64,000 nt of DNA, from positions 123,971-187,970 of the forward strand of contig KV918838.1 in the NCBI GenBank assembly GCA_002049455.2. The letters run 5' to 3'. A program made the translations under genes and the position numbers. The notes under the pieces were generated by a model, which searched no databases, was not told the origin of the DNA, and worked only from the letters and a program-made list of their open reading frames with translations. Source of the DNA: Porphyra umbilicalis (Eukaryota > Rhodophyta > Bangiophyceae > Bangiales > Bangiaceae). How positions within the stretch are numbered: the first letter of the stretch is position 1; the number at the start of each line of letters is the position of its first letter. This document shows positions 43,872 through 54,759 of the stretch, one piece after another.

Positions 43872-46159
43872 ATGGCGACGCTGACGGGCCCCCACCCGTC
43901 TATTGAAACGCTCGGGTGCACCAACGGCCCCGAGCTGGTGCGCAACTACTTTTCCGACCCGCTGTACGCCTGCGCGACGAGCTTTTTCGACGGCAAGCCG
44001 GTGCTCGACAAGTGGGTTGGCTACGTCATTGTCCTGGCATTTGGAATTGCGTTTGGCGTTGCCACCGTCGGGCTCGTCCTCATCGAGCAGCATGTGCTCG
44101 GGCGGCGGATGGACTCGGAGTTTTTCAACACGGCGGGGCGGTCGGTCAAGACGGGCCTGACCGCCTCGGTAATTGTGTCACAGTGGACGTGGGCGGCGAC
44201 GCTCCTGCAATCGTCCAACGTGGCGTACAAGTACGGCATCAGCGGGCCGTTTTGGTATGCGTCGGGGGCGACGCTGCAGATTATCGTCTTTTCGCTGCTG
44301 GCGGTGCAGGTCAAGCGGCGGGCGCCGACCGCGCACACGTTTTTGGAAATCATCCAGGCGCGGTGGGGCACCACCGCCCACACGGTGTTTCTATTTTTTG
44401 CGCTCGCGACCAACATCATTGTCACGTCGATGCTCATCCTCGGCGGAAGTGCCGTCGTCAATGCGCTGACGGGTATCAATGTCAACCTGGCGTCCTTCCT
44501 CATCCCGCTCGGCGTCATCCTTTACACGCTCGCGGGTGGCCTCAAGGCGACGTTCGTCGCGTCCTACTTCAACACGGCCGTCATTCTCATCGCCCTGTGC
44601 ATCTTTGTGTTCCAGGTCTACGTGACCGACTCGACGCTCGGCTCCCCGTCGGTAGTGTACGACCGCCTCCAACAGGTTGTGGCCATTGAGCCGGTAGGCG
44701 ACAACAAGGGCGGCTCCTACCTGACCATGTTCTCCAAGAATGGCCTGCTCTTTGGTTTGAGCAACATCTGCGGTAACTTCGGTACCGTGTTTGTGGACCG
44801 TACGTTGAAGGATGTGTGTCCCGCGATGACTGTGGGGAAGGAGAGCGGGTGAAGCAGACAGGCCGTGTTGAACGGGTCGATCTTGCTGTGTAAGCCCGAG
44901 ACCATCTATCAATCTATGCACGTGTCTCATATCTTCCTTGTCTGTATGGATTTGCTCGTCTCGCCTGTGTCGCGTCTACCTGTTCGCCTGCCTTGAATGG
45001 AAACCCTTCCCCCCCTGTGACAGAGAGCTACTGGCAGTCGGCCATTGCGGCAACGCCGCAGGCCGCATGGAAGGGCTACATCCTTGGTGGTCTGTCCTGG
45101 TTCTCCATTCCCTTCACGCTCGCCACGTCGCTTGGCCTCGCCAGCCTGGCCCTGTCTCTTCCCATCACGCTCGATGAGGCCGCCGATGGCCTCGTCCCCC
45201 CCGCCGTTGCCACCCATCTAATGGGCAAGGGCGGCTCTGTGCTCATCCTCATCATGCTCTTCATGGCTGTCACGTCGACGGGCGCTGCGGAGCAGATTGC
45301 CGTCTCGTCGCTCGTCGCGTACGACGTTTACGTGCCGATCCGCCGCGCCATGGGCCACACCCCGTCGGGCAGGGAGATCATCCTCGTCTCCCGCATTGCT
45401 ATTGTGGCGTTTGGTCTGCTCATGGGCGTGCTCGGCATTGCGCTCAACGCCATTGGCGTCAGCCTCGGGTGGGTGTACCTCGGCATGGGCGTCATTATTG
45501 GCAGCGCCGTTGCGCCTGTCGCCATGTCCATTACGTGGGCCAAGTGCAGCGGCGCCGGCGCGATTGCGGGTGCCGTCGGGGGGCTCGGTCTTGCCATTGC
45601 GTCTTGGCTCGGCTACGCATCGACGTTTGACGGGGGCATCTCTATTGCCACGACCGGCCGTGACGAGGTCATGGTCGTTGGCAACCTTGTCGCCATCCTC
45701 AGCTCCGCCGCCATCTGCGCCGCCGTGTCGCTGATCAAGCCCGACGACTGCGACTGGTCGGCGACCAAGTCGATTGCGCTCGTTGATGAGGACGCCAACG
45801 CGGCGCTGACACCCGACGATGAGGCGGCCATTGACCGGGCAATGAAGATGATTTCCGCGTGGGGCATCGGCCTGGCCCTCGTCCTCGTCGTGGCGTGGCC
45901 GCTACTCACGCTACCTGCGGGGGTGTTCAGCAAGGGGTACTTTACGTTTTGGGTCATCCTGTCGATCATCTGGGGGCTGATGGCCACGGGTGCGATGGTG
46001 TTGCTACCCGTGTGGGAGTCGCGGGCGGCCATCCTGGCCGTCCTCACGCTCGGCCAGATCAAGCCGGCGATGGAGCCGACAAAGACCCTAGAGGACCCAC
46101 TGGAGGACGACGCGTCCGACTCGGCACAGGAGGAAGTCTCGGGGGCGATCACGGCATAA
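43872..46159 (+). CDS. DUR3: DUR3-type urea (polyamine) symporter, two exons
   Basis: Exon 1 is 43872-44799 and exon 2 45024-46159, giving 687 residues, the usual size for DUR3 proteins. The intron starts GTACGT and ends TGACAG; joining it restores [19 protein letters not shown], which is well conserved in the family, so the splice is secure. The start ATG sits in CACCATGGCG. The protein is a sodium:solute symporter (SSS) fold with about 15 hydrophobic segments, e.g. [20 protein letters not shown], and the family motifs [20 protein letters not shown] and [20 protein letters not shown]. Known relatives carry urea, and in fungi also polyamines, across the plasma membrane with a cation. The C-terminus is acidic ([14 protein letters not shown]). 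Substrate is inferred from family only. It is the one clearly host-type gene here. Confidence 0.93.
44800..45023 (+). other. Intron of the DUR3 gene
   Basis: 224 bp, GT-AG, phase 1, with a C/T-rich run (CCCTTCCCCCCCTGTGACAG) before the acceptor. An in-frame TGA at 44850-44852 confirms that the unspliced transcript would end early. Confidence 0.93.
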
Positions 46160-46896
46160 GTGCCGGCTGGGATGGCCAGCTGCGGGCGGGGGGGCATTGG
46201 GCGTCGGCGGCCACGTCCGCGCCGTTTTCTGAGGGCGGCGTGCTGCCACGGCGGTGCGCCGCCGCATTGCATGGTTGTTATCGCGTATGCATGGGTCATT
46301 GTTTCTGCTGGTCGCGTGGACAACGGCCACGCGCTCGGCTGGTGGGGGCTTGCTCGGACGACCCACGTGACGGTGGGGGCCGCCCCGATCATGCCGGTAC
46401 TGTCTTGTTCGAGTATTGCAGGAGGTGAACGTGAGGCTGCCATTCCGATTCTGTTGGTCGGCCGCCGGGCGATGGCCTGCGTGGCCAAATGACCGAGATA
46501 AAGTCATGTTGCACGGCACCCCCGAGCCGAGCAAGACATGCTGCAGCGCCGCGCAGCCGGTCAAGTGAGATGCGGTCGAAACAAGAGACCATTCATGTAG
46601 ATTAACCACCTCCCTCGACCCCACGCCCGCGCCTCCATCTCATCATAGTTTCATCATCTTCGCCGCCCAGTCCAACAGCCGCTCCCTCTGCCTGGCTCAG
46701 AGGTCCACGCTCTCCGTCACGCACGGCATAAGAGGTACAGAATAGCAAAGAGCACAAAAAAGAGGGGGAGACAACATTCACTGATACAACGCATCGAGCT
46801 ACGAGAGCTCCTCTAGCACACAGTTGTTATGAACAAGAGCACAGCCTTAATCACATCGTCCTTCTCGTGTCCGAAGCCGCCGCAGAGCCACCCGCC
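46160..46896. other. 3' region of DUR3, no gene seen
   Basis: Overlapping weak frames on both strands. AT-richer sequence with AGCACAAAAAAGAGG near 46750. Confidence 0.35.
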
Positions 46897-47091
46897 CTAG
46901 TGGGGTTTGGTGACCGGATGCTCGTTGAGGCGACGTGACCCGGCGAGTGGTGCGTCGAGCCAGTCGCGGCCGGTGCGGAAGAGATTGTGTCGGCAGGCGC
47001 GAGCGAGCTGCTGGAGGATTGCGCTCGCGATTTGCAGTGGTTCTCTCGTTTTGTGGTTCTCTCGTTTTGCGTGGAGGGCTGCTTTGGGCAC
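46897..47091 (-). CDS. Possible short exon or gene remnant
   Basis: A minus-strand frame contains RENHKTREPLQIASAILQQL and RTGRDWLDAPLAGSRRLNEH and stops at 46897. The sequence looks protein-like with good third-position GC, but it has no ATG start. I do not recognise it; it may be the last exon of a gene or a remnant. Confidence 0.28.
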   Translation of the reverse strand: MPKAALHAKRENHKTREPLQIASAILQQLARACRHNLFRTGRDWLDAPLAGSRRLNEHPVTKPH

Positions 47092-47171
47092 CCCTAGTTA
47101 AGGTGGCTCTTCTGGGTCTCAGCATTACACAGATCCCGGAGCCACGTTGGGAATTCCGGTAGGCTCTGAGT

Positions 47172-47195
47172 TATTTGGTACGCGTACCAAATAAA
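47172..47195. promoter_or_regulatory. 24-bp perfect palindrome
   Basis: TTATTTGGTACG followed by its exact reverse complement. Such a perfect dyad can bind a dimeric protein or be a cruciform. It also contains AATAAA (47191-47196), a polyadenylation-like signal. Confidence 0.6.
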
Positions 47196-47213
47196 ACCGT
47201 CAGGACGGGGTCT

Positions 47214-47232
47214 CTGGGGGGGGTCCCCAGAC
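47214..47232. other. GC-rich 7-bp hairpin
   Basis: TCTGGGG, loop GGGGT, CCCCAGA. It lies 18 bp after the palindrome. Confidence 0.5.
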
Positions 47233-47669
47233 GGCAGTGATACAGACAAGAAGAGCTTCCAAATGATTCATTCATCGTCCGAGTCCTTTTCGAGTGCTGG
47301 ATTGACCGCTCACAGTAGAGCGCCCTGTGCGGTCGGGGCGCGCCGATCGTGTCAGCAGCCTCCTGCTAAGACGCACTGATCGCGTCTATGCGCGGCGAGC
47401 GGACACGCACCGTCACAACCATCCAAGTCTGCGCGCGGTGGACCCAGAGGAGGACAGGAAGGAAGGTTATGGACCGCAACGATGGCCACATGGTGTACGT
47501 TTGTTTCTCTTGTTCTGCGATTTTTCTGTAGGGAGGCAGCCGGGGTTTATGTGTGCGTTCGAGGGAGATGCGGGTGTACACAGAGCCACGACCGTGTACG
47601 GCGTCGTGCTGGGTTCTAACAGAGTCCTCGGATAGCCGTGTCAGACCCCAACGACGAAAGGTATGGACA

Positions 47670-47825
47670 CGTGGGGGGGGGGATCGCCAAACGGGGGTGG
47701 GGGGGAGGGGGGTGGAAACCCGCATCGGGGAGGGCGTTGAGTGGCCGCGGGCGGGGGGGGGGTGTATGGCCTCATGTGGGGGGAGGGGATGTGTGGCCTC
47801 ATGTGGGAGGGGGGGGTGCACGACC
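47670..47825. repeat. G-rich repeat GGCCTCATGTGGGGGG
   Basis: Two clear copies of a roughly 27-bp unit (GTATGGCCTCATGTGGGGGG, GTGTGGCCTCATGTGGGAGG) inside a longer G-run region. Frames through it on the minus strand are low-complexity and not accepted. Confidence 0.6.
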
Positions 47826-48487
47826 ACAGAAGCAAAACGTAACTCGGAGGCACCGACCGAGGCGAGAGGCGTGTGCGCGCACAGCAGTACCGTGTGTACA
47901 GGAGTGTGGCTGATACCGACGGGCGGGCGGCCCCCGGAACGGGGTAGGGAGGCATCCCCGCGGGCAGGAAAGAGGAGCCGAGGAGGTGGGTTGGACGAGG
48001 AGAGCGGTTGCAGAGAGGGAGCAGAGGCCTGGACACCCGTTTTGGTGTTGGGCGACTGGAGCCAAGCGGCCGTATCGGGACGGTAAAAGCGCGCATTTGC
48101 CCTCCAAAGATGAGAAAAACGGGTCGCCATCGACGAGAGGCGACCAACATTCTGTCATCTTCGACACTGGTCAGAGTGGCCACAGGAGAATATAACATAC
48201 GACACGTTTCCTTTCAATAGAAAAAGCAGCGGAATCTACAACATTCCATTGAACGGTGCTGACTCACATGCATCTGCCAATGGCAAGCTGAAATTGATGC
48301 TGCAGCGAATGAGACGCTGAGAAACCCAGAGGAGCCCCGACACTGGGCCTTAACTAGGGGTGTGGGGTGACGGTGCATCACCCCTGGTCGCCGGGTTGGC
48401 GGTGGGCTAGCTAGCACCAAACCTACTTCGGTTTGACTTCTTTTGGAATGATATTTCCTCTTTATTATGTAGGGTTGCTCAGAACGC

Positions 48488-48800
48488 CCGGGGCGTCGTT
48501 AAGGGCGTCGTTAAGGGCGTCACCAGGGCGTCATTTGGGCGTCGTGCGCCCCTAACGCCCCAACTCAAAAGGGCGTCAACAAGGCGTCGCGAAGAGGAAG
48601 TTTTCAGGGGGGTCCACATGATTCAGCAGGTGGCGGCTGTGCACCTTGGTTGGGGACAGGCACCCAGTCTGGACACAAAAATGAGATATGAGAGCGCGAT
48701 ATGGGTGCTACTTGAACGATATGGCGAATATTGAGGGTGCTACTTGGGGCGTCGTGAGGGCGTTTTGGCTGCCTAATGGGGCGTCAGTAAGGCGTCATAT
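48488..48800. repeat. Dispersed GGGCGTC motif cluster
   Basis: About ten copies of GGCGTC with variable ends (GGGCGTCGTTAA, GGGCGTCACCA, GGGCGTCATTT, GGCGTCGCGAA, GGGCGTCAGTAA) lie in 310 bp, in AT-richer surroundings, with GGGTGCTACTTG twice between them. It may be a binding-site cluster. No gene. Confidence 0.6.
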
Positions 48801-49138
48801 CTGTCCCCCCCCAGTTCGTGACAAACCTGCTCAGATGAGCACTTCAGCTCATCTCTTTCGAAGAAAAAAAATATGGCTGGACTCAGGAGAGTCTCACGAG
48901 GTGAGCGGTCTTTTCCGTTTTTAAAACAGTGCCGCCGATCACCTCTTAAAGAAAGGGCCTCAGAAAATGCCTGTACCAGTTCGTGACACAATGACTGATC
49001 GTGTGAGAATGGCTTGGATTCGCACATTGCGGTGAGAAAAACTTATCAGTATTTGACGCAAAACGACCACAACAGCGCTTCTCCAATCGAACAGGATAGT
49101 CTTGAGCGCACCCGTGGTGCAGAAGCCGGGCGGTTCAC

Positions 49139-49790
49139 ATGACACAGACGTGTAAAACTCTTCATCCCGGCCAGCCCCGGCGAGTGTTTAGTCGTCCAGG
49201 CCGCCCCGCGACTCGGATATACTGTCTCTCTCCGTGGCCTTCCCCCCTATCACGACCAGTTCAAGAGGGGCCATCAATAGACTTTCAGCCGCCCCTCCAC
49301 GCCTCGCCCCAAATGCCTTTCCAGCCATCGCAACACGCCTCCCGCCCCACGATGCGCAAGACGCGGGGGAGGGCGGGGGGGGGGGGGCGCCGCCCGCCTC
49401 ACCGCCCGCCGCGCCGCCGCCCCCGCCGCCCCCGCCGGCCGCCGCGGCCGGGTCGGGCCACCGCCCACGGCCGCCGCCCCCCCCCCCCCCCCCCGGAACC
49501 CCCAGCAGCCACCCCGTGCCCGCCCCAGCGGCTGCTCCGCGGCGTCACCGCGGAGGGGGCAGCCCCCCCCACCCCGCGACCCTCCCCCCCCGGCGCGGCG
49601 GGGGCTGCCGTCGCCCCCGCCATATCCACCACCACATTCAGCCGCCGGCGCACGCGTTCGCGGCCGTCCCACGAGCGGGGCAACCCGCGCCGACGGAGGC
49701 GGCGCGGGAGGAGGCGCCCGCACCCCCAGACTGAGCGCCTTCGACGTGGGAAAGTGCCAGTAAGATGGAAGACGAGCACGCAGCCCTGAG
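49139..49790. other. C-rich low-complexity region with a copy of the element end motif
   Basis: GAGTGTTTAGTCGTCC (49182-49197) and CGCCCCGCGACTCGGATA repeat the end motif found at 25395 and 32571. The rest to 49730 is Pro/Gly/Arg-coding low complexity with a C run at about 49480-49493. Open frames exist but none is convincing. Confidence 0.45.
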
Positions 49791-51063
49791 GGTGAGCAAA
49801 CGTGATGGGAGCGGTCGAAGAGGGACCGTCGCCTGTGTCGGGAAGGACGAAGAAGGGCAACACTGCCCAGATGGGTCGCCAGAACCTGTATTTATCAACT
49901 AATTTGATTGCCAGGAGCGCGCCCTTTTCTTGCTTATATCCTGTATGGGTAGACGCGATCGTCGGAGTGGTGGCGGACCGCATTCCGAGGGTGTGTGCCC
50001 ACATCACTCCGACGATCGCACCCCCGACTCCGCCAGCCCCACAGGATATGCAGAGTGCCGCACACGCCCACAGCGGCCCACACCCCCCCTCTCTCCCGAT
50101 CGTGTCGATCGTTGCGGCGGGCCCGCATGCGTGCGGCGGTCCCCGGCCGGATACCGTGCCGCCCCCGATTCCGCCAGCACGCGTGCGGCGGTGGTGCCTT
50201 TTTGTGGCCCGCCGCATGCACGCGCGGGTGCACACACACGCGCCGCCGCATGCACGCGCGTGCACACACACGCGCCGCCGCGACCACCGACCAACCCGTG
50301 CCCGCCGCCCGCCACCACCGACCTGCAGCCGCCACCCACCCTCCGCCCCCCCCTCCTCGCCGGCATCCACGCGTCCGCTCCGCGTAACTCGCCTTCCCCC
50401 CCACGCAGAAGCCTGCGTTGCCGGCTGCTGCTCGTTCCCCCGCCCTCCTCCGCCCCGGGCGTCGCTGCCGCGGCGGCGGCCGACGCGACTGCCCGTCGTC
50501 TGGCTGGTGCTGGCTGCCGCCGCAGCCGCAGCGCTCGGTCTCCGCGTCGCTTGTCCTCTTTTTTCGTTTTTTTTTGCTCCGTCGTCTTTCCCCCCGCTGC
50601 GCCCATCGGCGTCCCCACGGCAGAAGCCTCGGGTGTCGCCACCGCTGTGGCGGCGCGCCGATTGGGGCGGGGCGTCGTCAACGCCTCGGTCATCCAGTCG
50701 GACAAGGGGCGCTGAGCGGCGGGGAGGGGGGCAAAGCGGGCTCGAGGGTGGCTGATGAGGCCATTGATGGTGTGGGGGGGGGGTTGGGGGGTGCTAGGGC
50801 TACGGTGTTTTTCTTTGTTTGGCCTACCAGGCCTCGGTAGCAGCCTAAGCGTGGGGGTGATGTGGTTGCGGGGGGGATCGGGGGACGGAGCCGCGCCAAC
50901 AGTGGCTTGCCAACAGTGGCGTGCCAACAGTGGCGTGCAACCGCGGTGCCCCGTGCAGCGCCGCCCGGAACCTGTCCAGCCCGTGGTGGGCACCGCCGTG
51001 CCAGCTACAGTCACCATTGACACGCTGCCCGCTACCCCCGCCACACTGTGCCTACCCGCCGGC

Positions 51064-51426
51064 ATGGCTGCCCGCCGCCGTTGCGTCATGAGTGAGCTGG
51101 GGAGTGCTAGCCTACCACCCCACCGACAGCCCACCGACAATGTCACCAGTCATATCGGAGGGTGCACCCGCATCACTTGGCATGTTTGTTTTACTTTTTT
51201 TTTGACTTACGAGAAAAACACGACCGCCGATATTTGGACGGCGGTGTGTCACATTGTCGGCGGTAGAGACAGTACCGCTGCCGATTTGCAACTGCTGTAT
51301 TCTGTGCTGGGGAGAGCGACGCAGCCACCGCAGATTCGTGACGGCTCGTGTGCTGGGGAAGATGTCGACGTCAACAATCGAGGTCGATTTGTAGACGACG
51401 ACGACGGTGCCGTGCGCCCACTGTAA
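51064..51426 (+). CDS. Hypothetical 120-aa protein in the long repeat, copy 1
   Basis: ATG at 51064 (MAARRRCVMSELGSASLPPH), then FTFFLTYEKNTTADIWTAVC and DLQLLYSVLGRATQPPQIRD, ending DVDVNNRGRFVDDDDGAVRPL. It is identical in the second copy. The middle looks globular. No family recognised. Directly overlapping its end is a short Cys-rich frame (51407-51508). Confidence 0.35.
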   Translation: MAARRRCVMSELGSASLPPHRQPTDNVTSHIGGCTRITWHVCFTFFLTYEKNTTADIWTAVCHIVGGRDSTAADLQLLYSVLGRATQPPQIRDGSCAGEDVDVNNRGRFVDDDDGAVRPL

Positions 51427-51508
51427 AGGTCACGTGTATGTTTTTTTGTCATGGATGCCCGATGAGGCAGTGTGTGGCAAGTGCATGGCGGGGAACAAGG
51501 TCGGGTAG
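51407..51508 (+). CDS. 33-residue zinc-ribbon-like frame
   Basis: Reads VPCAHCKGHVYVFL, then DEAVCGKCMAGNKVG and a stop: a CxxC-x15-CxxC pattern typical of a zinc ribbon. The frame is opened by GATTTGTAG at 51386-51394, which could be a splice acceptor, so it might be a terminal exon. Too short to be sure. The same peptide is encoded in copy 2 (about 60828-60929). Confidence 0.25.
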   Translation: MPCAHCKGHVYVFLSWMPDEAVCGKCMAGNKVG

Positions 51509-52196
51509 CCGTCGCCGATCGTCGTCGCAGGGCCGTCGCCTTCCGTCGTCGCCGCGCTGCCGCTGCTGATCATCGTCACCGCGCTGTCGCCGTCCGTCGT
51601 CGCTGTGTTTCCGCCGTCGCTCGTGTTCTCCTCCCTGCCATCGTTCGTCGCCGCCGCGCCACCTCTGCCCATCACCGGCGCCGCGACGTCTTCGGCCGTC
51701 GTTGCCGCGTTGCCGTTGCCGTTGGTGACGACCGCCTCCGCCGCCGGGTCGGGCAGCGTCGGCGGCGAATCGTCGGCGACTCGTGGCCGCCCGGCGCCAA
51801 GTCTGTGGTCGGCGCCGGTGGCGTCCCCCTCACCCGCCGCGACGGCTTGCCGCCACAGAATGTCGCAACGGGGACTGCGGGGGCCGCTGACACCGGTGCG
51901 AGCGGACAGACCGCAGACGGTGCGAGGGTGGCGGTGCGGGGCGCCCCGCTGATGGCGCCGCCGCACTCAAAGCAACAGCGACGACGACGGAGGACGATGC
52001 CGGGCAGGCCGCGGTCCGCCTGCCGACCCCCAAAGCAGCCACCGTCGAGGAGGCGCCCGCCGCACGCGAAGATGGCGGGGGGGAGCGCGGCGCCCACACC
52101 ACAGCCGACCAAGACGGGAATTGTCGTCGGCTACGCGACAGCCGAGGCAGAGAAAGACGCTGGCCGACCGTCTTTTCGTCGCTGCCGCGGTGCCTG

Positions 52197-52598
52197 TTGT
52201 GGCTGGCGCGGCGGTCTTCGTCGCCCGACGACGTCGCCGCGGCGTCCGTCGCCGCGAGGCCGGTGGCAACCTATGACAACCACGTCGCGACGCGGCCGCG
52301 GCCCGACGCCGACCCGACGCCCACCACCACCAGTGAGTTTTCCGCCGCGCGACGGCCCGAGCCGCAGCAGCGCGCGGGTCACCGGGACGGTATCGCGGGC
52401 CGCGTTTTGCCCACTGCCTGTCGCCTATCGAGGTTGTCGTCGGCCTCCGGGGTCAACCTCGACCACGTCGTGGTCGTCCTCCACGACGCTACCGCCGAAG
52501 ACGTCCCTCCCCGCCGCCACCGCTGCGCCACCGCCGGCACGCCTACGGCGCCGGGCGCCGTCGCCGTCCTCCGACGCGTCGCCGACGCCGCCGGATGA
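52197..52598 (+). CDS. Low-complexity hypothetical frame in the long repeat
   Basis: Contains DDVAAASVAARPVATYDNHV and LSSASGVNLDHVVVVLHDAT; ends 52598. Its start is not an obvious gene start and earlier parts lie in other frames. Same in copy 2 at 61618-62019. No family recognised. Confidence 0.25.
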   Translation: MWLARRSSSPDDVAAASVAARPVATYDNHVATRPRPDADPTPTTTSEFSAARRPEPQQRAGHRDGIAGRVLPTACRLSRLSSASGVNLDHVVVVLHDATAEDVPPRRHRCATAGTPTAPGAVAVLRRVADAAG

Positions 52599-53594
52599 AG
52601 CGGTCGTGGGGGTTGCAGAACAGCATGAAATGGGAGCAGCGAGGGGCGGGGCAGTGGGGGGGGGTGCACGCGCGGAAGGGGGGGGCAGGATCGGCCGGGG
52701 CTGCAGGAGCGGGAATGTGGGGGTAGCCGCGCGTAAGAGAGCAGCAGCCACGGTGTGCGCCGTCAGCGGCAGTGGAGACAAGCGAAAAAATAAATGGCGC
52801 CGCTGGGGACCCAAAGAGAACGCTGAAAGAAGCCGCCACTCTTGCGAGCGTCTGCGCCGAGCAGATCCGGACACTGGCTGCTCAGAAAAGGCGGGCATCT
52901 GACAGCCGCCCTCAAATTTGGCCGCATGAGCGTATCGACGTGGGCGCACACCCCTCGACGCGCGCCCACCAGCAGTGTTGCTACGTCACGCCGCCGCTTT
53001 TGAGGAGGGGGCGGCGCGGTTTGACGACGGCGGCTGCCGCAGCGGCGGGCGCATGCCCCGCCGCTGGATTGACCAAGGGGAGCGGGGGGAGTGGGTCCTT
53101 GCGTGCACCGGCGCCAGCCATGGCCGGCCGGCCGACCCATGACGCATCACGGCAGCACTGCCCACTGCCGCTGCACAGGCAAGGGGGGAGGGGGGGGAGG
53201 CATCCGCGCTGTCCACGACCGGCGTGTCGACCCGTGACGTGCCGCACCAGCACCGCCCACCGCCACACACACTGCGTGGTTGCACGACCCGGGCGCTCGG
53301 TGTTGTGGCCAGCGCCGCCGGGGACGAGCTGTCCCTCAACACCTCCACCACCGCACCGCCGCCGCCGTCTCTTTGCCACTCCACCCCCACCGATATCCAC
53401 CGCCGCACCATCTTCGCCGCTGTTCTCCCTCACAGCTTGTCACGCGTCTGTTGCTCCCCCACACCACATATCACACGTCAGCGTGCGTGACCGGGCTGCT
53501 CTGGGGGGTCTCTTGTGTTGCCGGCGCATCGCCCGCAGCCTCTACGGTGGTCTTGTCGGCGGGAATGGACCGCGTGTGCGCTACTGCGCCTGTG

Positions 53595-53775
53595 CTCCCC
53601 TCGCTCTTAGTGCCTCCTCTATGGTTCTGTAAGACGATACGTCGGCCGCATTCGCGCGCAGTCCCCCCCCGCCCTTTCCTCTGCTGATCCTCTGCACGGC
53701 GTCATGTTTTGAGCTTGACACTTCCGTGACCGTCGTCTGTACGCCCGAAGGCAAAAGTGGCCTCGTCTTCGCTTA
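53595..53775 (+). other. Possible spliced 3' end of a gene with a 33-nt intron
   Basis: A coding-like frame ends ...LALSASSMV at GTAAGA (53629). Removing 53629-53661 (ending GCGCGCAG) would fuse it in phase to FPLLILCTASCFELDTSVTV ending VFA at 53775. The intron would be extremely short compared with the 224-bp DUR3 intron, so I give this little weight. The copy at 62.9-63.2 kb has the same sites. Confidence 0.2.
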
Positions 53776-54759
53776 ACTGCCCGTCTCGACACTGTCGGTA
53801 CTGCGTCGCAATGGTAAGAATAGCGCGTCGCGGGGCGAGCGTGGTCATTCAGAGGCGGGGTTGACATTGGCGCAAGCGGCGGCAGCGACTGCGGGCCAAT
53901 GCGTGCACCACGACAGTGCTACTCTGCTTGTTGCTTGGGTGGTGGAGAGGGCGGGTTTCTACGGCAAACAGGGTGTCTGACTATGTCCTTCTGATGGTCC
54001 CACTACTTTGCCGCTGGCCTTCCGTTCTTTTACCATCCCCTCTCCTCCCGTTCTTTCGCTTTCGTATCCTCCTTTCCTATTTGTTGCTTCTTCTCTACCT
54101 TCCATACACCCCACGTGCAAACTCTCAGTCACCCCCCCCCTCGGCAAGCGCTTGCGGGCAACATGGGACGACCCCATCCGGCCGACAGTGCATCAACGTG
54201 CGCGTCGTCGATATCAATGCGGGCAAGATGACGGCGGCGATGGCACGAAGCACGATGGGACGCCAACCGCCGACGTCGGGGGGGGAGGCGGCAGCGTCAA
54301 GCGTTGGCGGAAGTGCGGCGGCTGTGCAAGTTGATGCTGTCCGCGCGGAGGTGATCCCCGCGTATTGTGGTAATGGGCGTAGCCGATGCGAGCGACCGCG
54401 ATGAGTGGGGAGTGCGTGCGACGCCATTGGCGAGGGGGGGGTGAGACTGGGTGGAGTGCAGGGGTCGGTTATCAATGGAGGGACATGGGGTTCGGTTGGG
54501 CGCTAGGGTTGGTGAGCAGCAGCTCCGACAGGTGGCCGCGGTGTGGGGCGTTGTACTCGGGGGGCCGGCAGGGGGGGTGGGGGCACGCATGGGATGGGAG
54601 ATGGACCGGTTATCTGTGACGTCAAGGCGGCAGAGGAGAGGGATATGGAAGGGGGGCAAGCTCTGAAGGGAAAGTACTGCCGAGGCCTCCACTTTGCGTA
54701 AGGCTGGTTGCATTTGCGTGGTGGAGTGATGCCTCAAAGCAAAAGGAAAAAGGAAGCAT

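Larger units (their letters stand above)
49929..54580. repeat. Long direct repeat, copy 1 (left of the Crypton)
   Basis: From CTTGCTTATATCCTGTATGG this segment matches 59352-64000 almost base for base; the match continues to the right edge of the window, so the true end lies at or beyond about 54580. The two copies are 9.42 kb apart with the Crypton between them. They are direct, too long and too GC-rich in low-complexity sequence to be ordinary LTRs, and have no visible TG...CA ends. Confidence 0.85.

Noticed and set aside
42726-44093. 455-codon minus-strand open frame
   Set aside because: It runs through the DUR3 start in antisense, has no recognisable domain and low-complexity composition.
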